DNA of 8,412 nt from Clostridia bacterium (GTDB lineage Bacteria; Bacillota; Clostridia; Christensenellales; Aristaeellaceae): positions 1 through 8,412 of the forward strand of contig JAFPYA010000143.1 of NCBI GenBank assembly GCA_017412445.1. Reading direction: 5' to 3'. The position numbers and the translations under genes are program-made. The notes under the pieces were generated by a model. It saw only the letters and a list, made by a program, of their open reading frames with translations. It had not been told where the DNA came from and searched no databases. Positions within the stretch are counted from its first letter, which is position 1; each line of letters opens with the position of its first letter. Below, piece by piece: positions 7,074-8,412 of this stretch.

Positions 7074-7849
7074 TGCGCCTTCACCCTGCCGAAGCGCCTG
7101 TCGCGGGAGGCGTAGATGTTCAGATCCTCAAACAGCTTCTGCTTGTTGTAGTCCGGCCAAAAAACCTTCTCGAATATAAGCTCCGCGTACCAGCCCTGCC
7201 AGAGCAAAAAATTGGATATGCGCTCGTCGCCGCCCGTGCGTATGAGCAGATCCACGTCCGGCTGGCCTGCTGTGTACATGCCCTCGCTCAGCGCGTCCAT
7301 GTCTATGTCGCCCGGTTTCATTTCGCCCGAAGCGCATTTTTCCGCCAGCAAGCGCGCCGCGCGCACTATTTCGGCTCTGCCGCCGTAATTCAGGGCGATG
7401 TTGAGCTTTAAGCCCGTGTTCGCTTTTGTGCGCTCCATGGCCTGAACGAGGGCGGTTTTCTGCTCCTCAGGGAACGCGTCCAGCTCGCCCATTATGGTTA
7501 TGTGCACGTTTTTTTCTATGAGCTCGTCAATTTCGCTCACAAAATAGCGCGTGATGAGCTTCATCAGCGCCTGTACCTCTTCCTCGGGGCGGTTCCAGTT
7601 TTCGGTGGAAAAGGCGTAGATGCTCATGGATTCTATGCCTATGTCGCTTACCGTGCGTATGAGCTCCCTGAGCGCCTCGGTGCCCGCGGCGTGACCCGCG
7701 CTTCGGGGCAGGCCGCGCCTCTTCGCCCAGCGGCCGTTGCCGTCCATTATGAAGGCGATGTGGCGGGGCAGCTTGTCCTTCTCGGGGCAGGTAAACTCAC
7801 CCTTGCCCTTTGCGGCAAACAGCTTACTTATCAGCGAGGCAGGCTTCAT
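7070..7849 (-). CDS. uppS: Isoprenyl transferase (undecaprenyl diphosphate synthase, cis-prenyltransferase)
   Basis: Adds IPP units in cis to farnesyl diphosphate, giving the C55 lipid carrier precursor for peptidoglycan and other wall polymers. The protein has 259 residues, with about 30 residues before the conserved core. Signature motifs: IAFIMDGNGRWAKRRGLPR (31-49) with the catalytic-site D36; AGHAAG (51-56); YAFSTENWNRP (78-88); LNIALNYGGR (149-158); and DLLIRTGGDERISNFLLWQ (200-218) with R204, R210 and S212. YAEL (E223) and the WPD segment near 231 follow. The stretch WQGWYAEL differs from the commoner WQxAYxE. The start at 7849 has GGAG 7 nt upstream and lies inside the end of the preceding small gene (26-nt overlap). 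Confidence 0.96.
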   Translation of the reverse strand: MKPASLISKLFAAKGKGEFTCPEKDKLPRHIAFIMDGNGRWAKRRGLPRSAGHAAGTEALRELIRTVSDIGIESMSIYAFSTENWNRPEEEVQALMKLITRYFVSEIDELIEKNVHITIMGELDAFPEEQKTALVQAMERTKANTGLKLNIALNYGGRAEIVRAARLLAEKCASGEMKPGDIDMDALSEGMYTAGQPDVDLLIRTGGDERISNFLLWQGWYAELIFEKVFWPDYNKQKLFEDLNIYASRDRRFGRVKAQ

Positions 7850-8051
7850 CTGTGTTCTCCATATCGATGTGATCCTTGAACGCGCACACGGTCAGAACGG
7901 TGTTGTCTTTTTCGGCGCGCACTACGCGCAACGTGCCGCGGGTGTCCTTTGCCCGCGGCGCCGCGTATCGTATAATTGTGATGTCGCCCGCGCCCTCCTG
8001 CTTGAGGACGTCAAGCGCCTTTTCAAGTGGCAGACCGAGAATATCCGTCAT
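7824..8051 (-). CDS. Small conserved-looking protein of unknown function between frr and uppS
   Basis: A 75-residue protein I do not recognise. Its ATG overlaps the frr stop as ATGA (8051-8048), and its end overlaps uppS by 26 nt. That nesting in frame with a tight operon is the main evidence that it is real. There is no strong Shine-Dalgarno site close to the ATG, so it probably relies on coupling to frr. There is no signal peptide or membrane segment. The N-terminus (MTDILGLPLEKALDVLKQEG) resembles the first helix of PASTA domains, which have a G-x-x-x-x-x-A-x-x-x-L-x-x-x-G pattern. A predicted beta-rich part follows (ITIIRY, TLRVVRAEK, TVLTVCAF). The last 13 or so residues look polar and disordered. 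A PASTA-like fold is inference from the pattern only. The protein could be a cytosolic relative, because it lacks the transmembrane and kinase or penicillin-binding parts that usually accompany PASTA domains. Confidence 0.8.
   Translation of the reverse strand: MTDILGLPLEKALDVLKQEGAGDITIIRYAAPRAKDTRGTLRVVRAEKDNTVLTVCAFKDHIDMENTDEACLADK
7857..7860 (-). promoter_or_regulatory. Ribosome binding site of uppS inside the preceding gene
   Basis: GGAG lies 7 nt before the uppS ATG and within the coding sequence of the 75-residue gene. It supports the overlapping start at 7849 and gives uppS its own initiation site besides possible coupling. Confidence 0.75.
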
Positions 8052-8412
8052 ATGGACATTATCTCTTTTTCCTTCTCCTCGGCGGCCTCGTCCAGCTTCT
8101 TTATGAACTCGTCCACGACCTTCTGCAGCTTGGTCTCGGCGGTCTTCTGATCGTCCTCGGTGAGCTCATTGTCCTTCTTCATCTTTTTGAAGGTCTCCAT
8201 GGTGTCGCGGCGGATGTTCCTCATGGCCACCTTGCTCTCCTCAGCGGCCTTCTTGACCTGCTTGGACAGCTCCTTTCTGCGCTCCTCGTTGAGCTCGGGG
8301 ATTATGAGGCGGATGACCCTGCCGTCGTTGGAGGGGTTGATGCCCAGGTCGCTCTTCTGGATTTCCTTCTCGATGGGGGTTATCATCTTGGCCTCCCAGG
8401 GCGCGATTATGA
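8048..8412 (-). CDS. frr: Ribosome recycling factor, 5' end beyond the window
   Basis: RRF splits post-termination ribosomes together with EF-G in the cytosol. About 120 C-terminal codons are in view. The family is about 185 residues, so roughly the first 65 are missing. The frame stays open to the right edge (IIAPWEAKMITPIEKEI...), and its first codons in view match the family's II-PW segment. The first visible ATG at 8386 is therefore internal and not the start. Diagnostic stretches are EKEIQKSDLGINPSNDG, VIRLIIPELNEERRKEL and AMRNIRRD. The charged helical C-terminus ends in EKEKEIMSI, as expected for the three-helix-bundle domain. Codon use here leans more to ATC than in the downstream genes, in keeping with a highly expressed translation gene. 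The stop overlaps the next gene by 4 nt. In most Bacillota, pyrH lies upstream, which would be beyond this edge. Confidence 0.96.
   Translation of the reverse strand, partial: IIAPWEAKMITPIEKEIQKSDLGINPSNDGRVIRLIIPELNEERRKELSKQVKKAAEESKVAMRNIRRDTMETFKKMKKDNELTEDDQKTAETKLQKVVDEFIKKLDEAAEEKEKEIMSI

Noticed and set aside
8048..8386. A short 112-residue frr starting at the ATG at 8386
   Set aside because: The same frame continues to the window edge and encodes family-typical residues before this ATG, so the gene is cut by the edge and not shortened.

Overview
This window is one tightly packed gene block. All eight supported genes lie on the minus strand, so they are transcribed from the right edge (base 8412) to the left edge (base 1). 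The order of transcription is frr (5' end cut off), a 75-residue unknown protein, uppS, dxr, rseP, a PHP-family phosphoesterase of the HisK type, ispG and polC (3' end cut off). Neighbouring genes overlap (4, 26, 4 and 4 nt), abut (0 nt) or lie 3 to 12 nt apart. No gap is large enough for a conventional promoter or terminator, and no gene-free stretch exceeds 12 nt. The sequence suggests one polycistronic transcript that starts to the right of the window.

The PolC-type replicative polymerase (PHP domain with an inserted proofreading exonuclease) and the frr-uppS-dxr-rseP-ispG-polC order point to Bacillota, most likely Clostridia. The DNA is clearly GC-rich. Isoleucine is nevertheless encoded mostly by ATA, and AGG is common for arginine. 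That fits a high-GC, probably uncultured or gut-type clostridial lineage. The lineage below class is a guess.

Functionally, the block joins ribosome recycling (Frr), the MEP isoprenoid pathway (Dxr, IspG), undecaprenyl diphosphate synthesis for the cell-wall lipid carrier (UppS), intramembrane proteolysis (RseP) and chromosome replication (PolC). Dxr and IspG act at the second and sixth MEP steps. Their IPP/DMAPP products are later condensed by UppS.

Three departures from the familiar Bacillota arrangement stand out. cdsA, usually between uppS and dxr, is absent. A small protein with a weakly PASTA-like N-terminus sits between frr and uppS. A HisK-like PHP phosphoesterase sits between rseP and ispG. 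In addition, a perfect 9-bp GC-rich hairpin followed by a T-run lies inside the early polC coding sequence and looks like an intrinsic terminator or attenuator. I see no mobile elements, CRISPR arrays, tRNA or rRNA genes.
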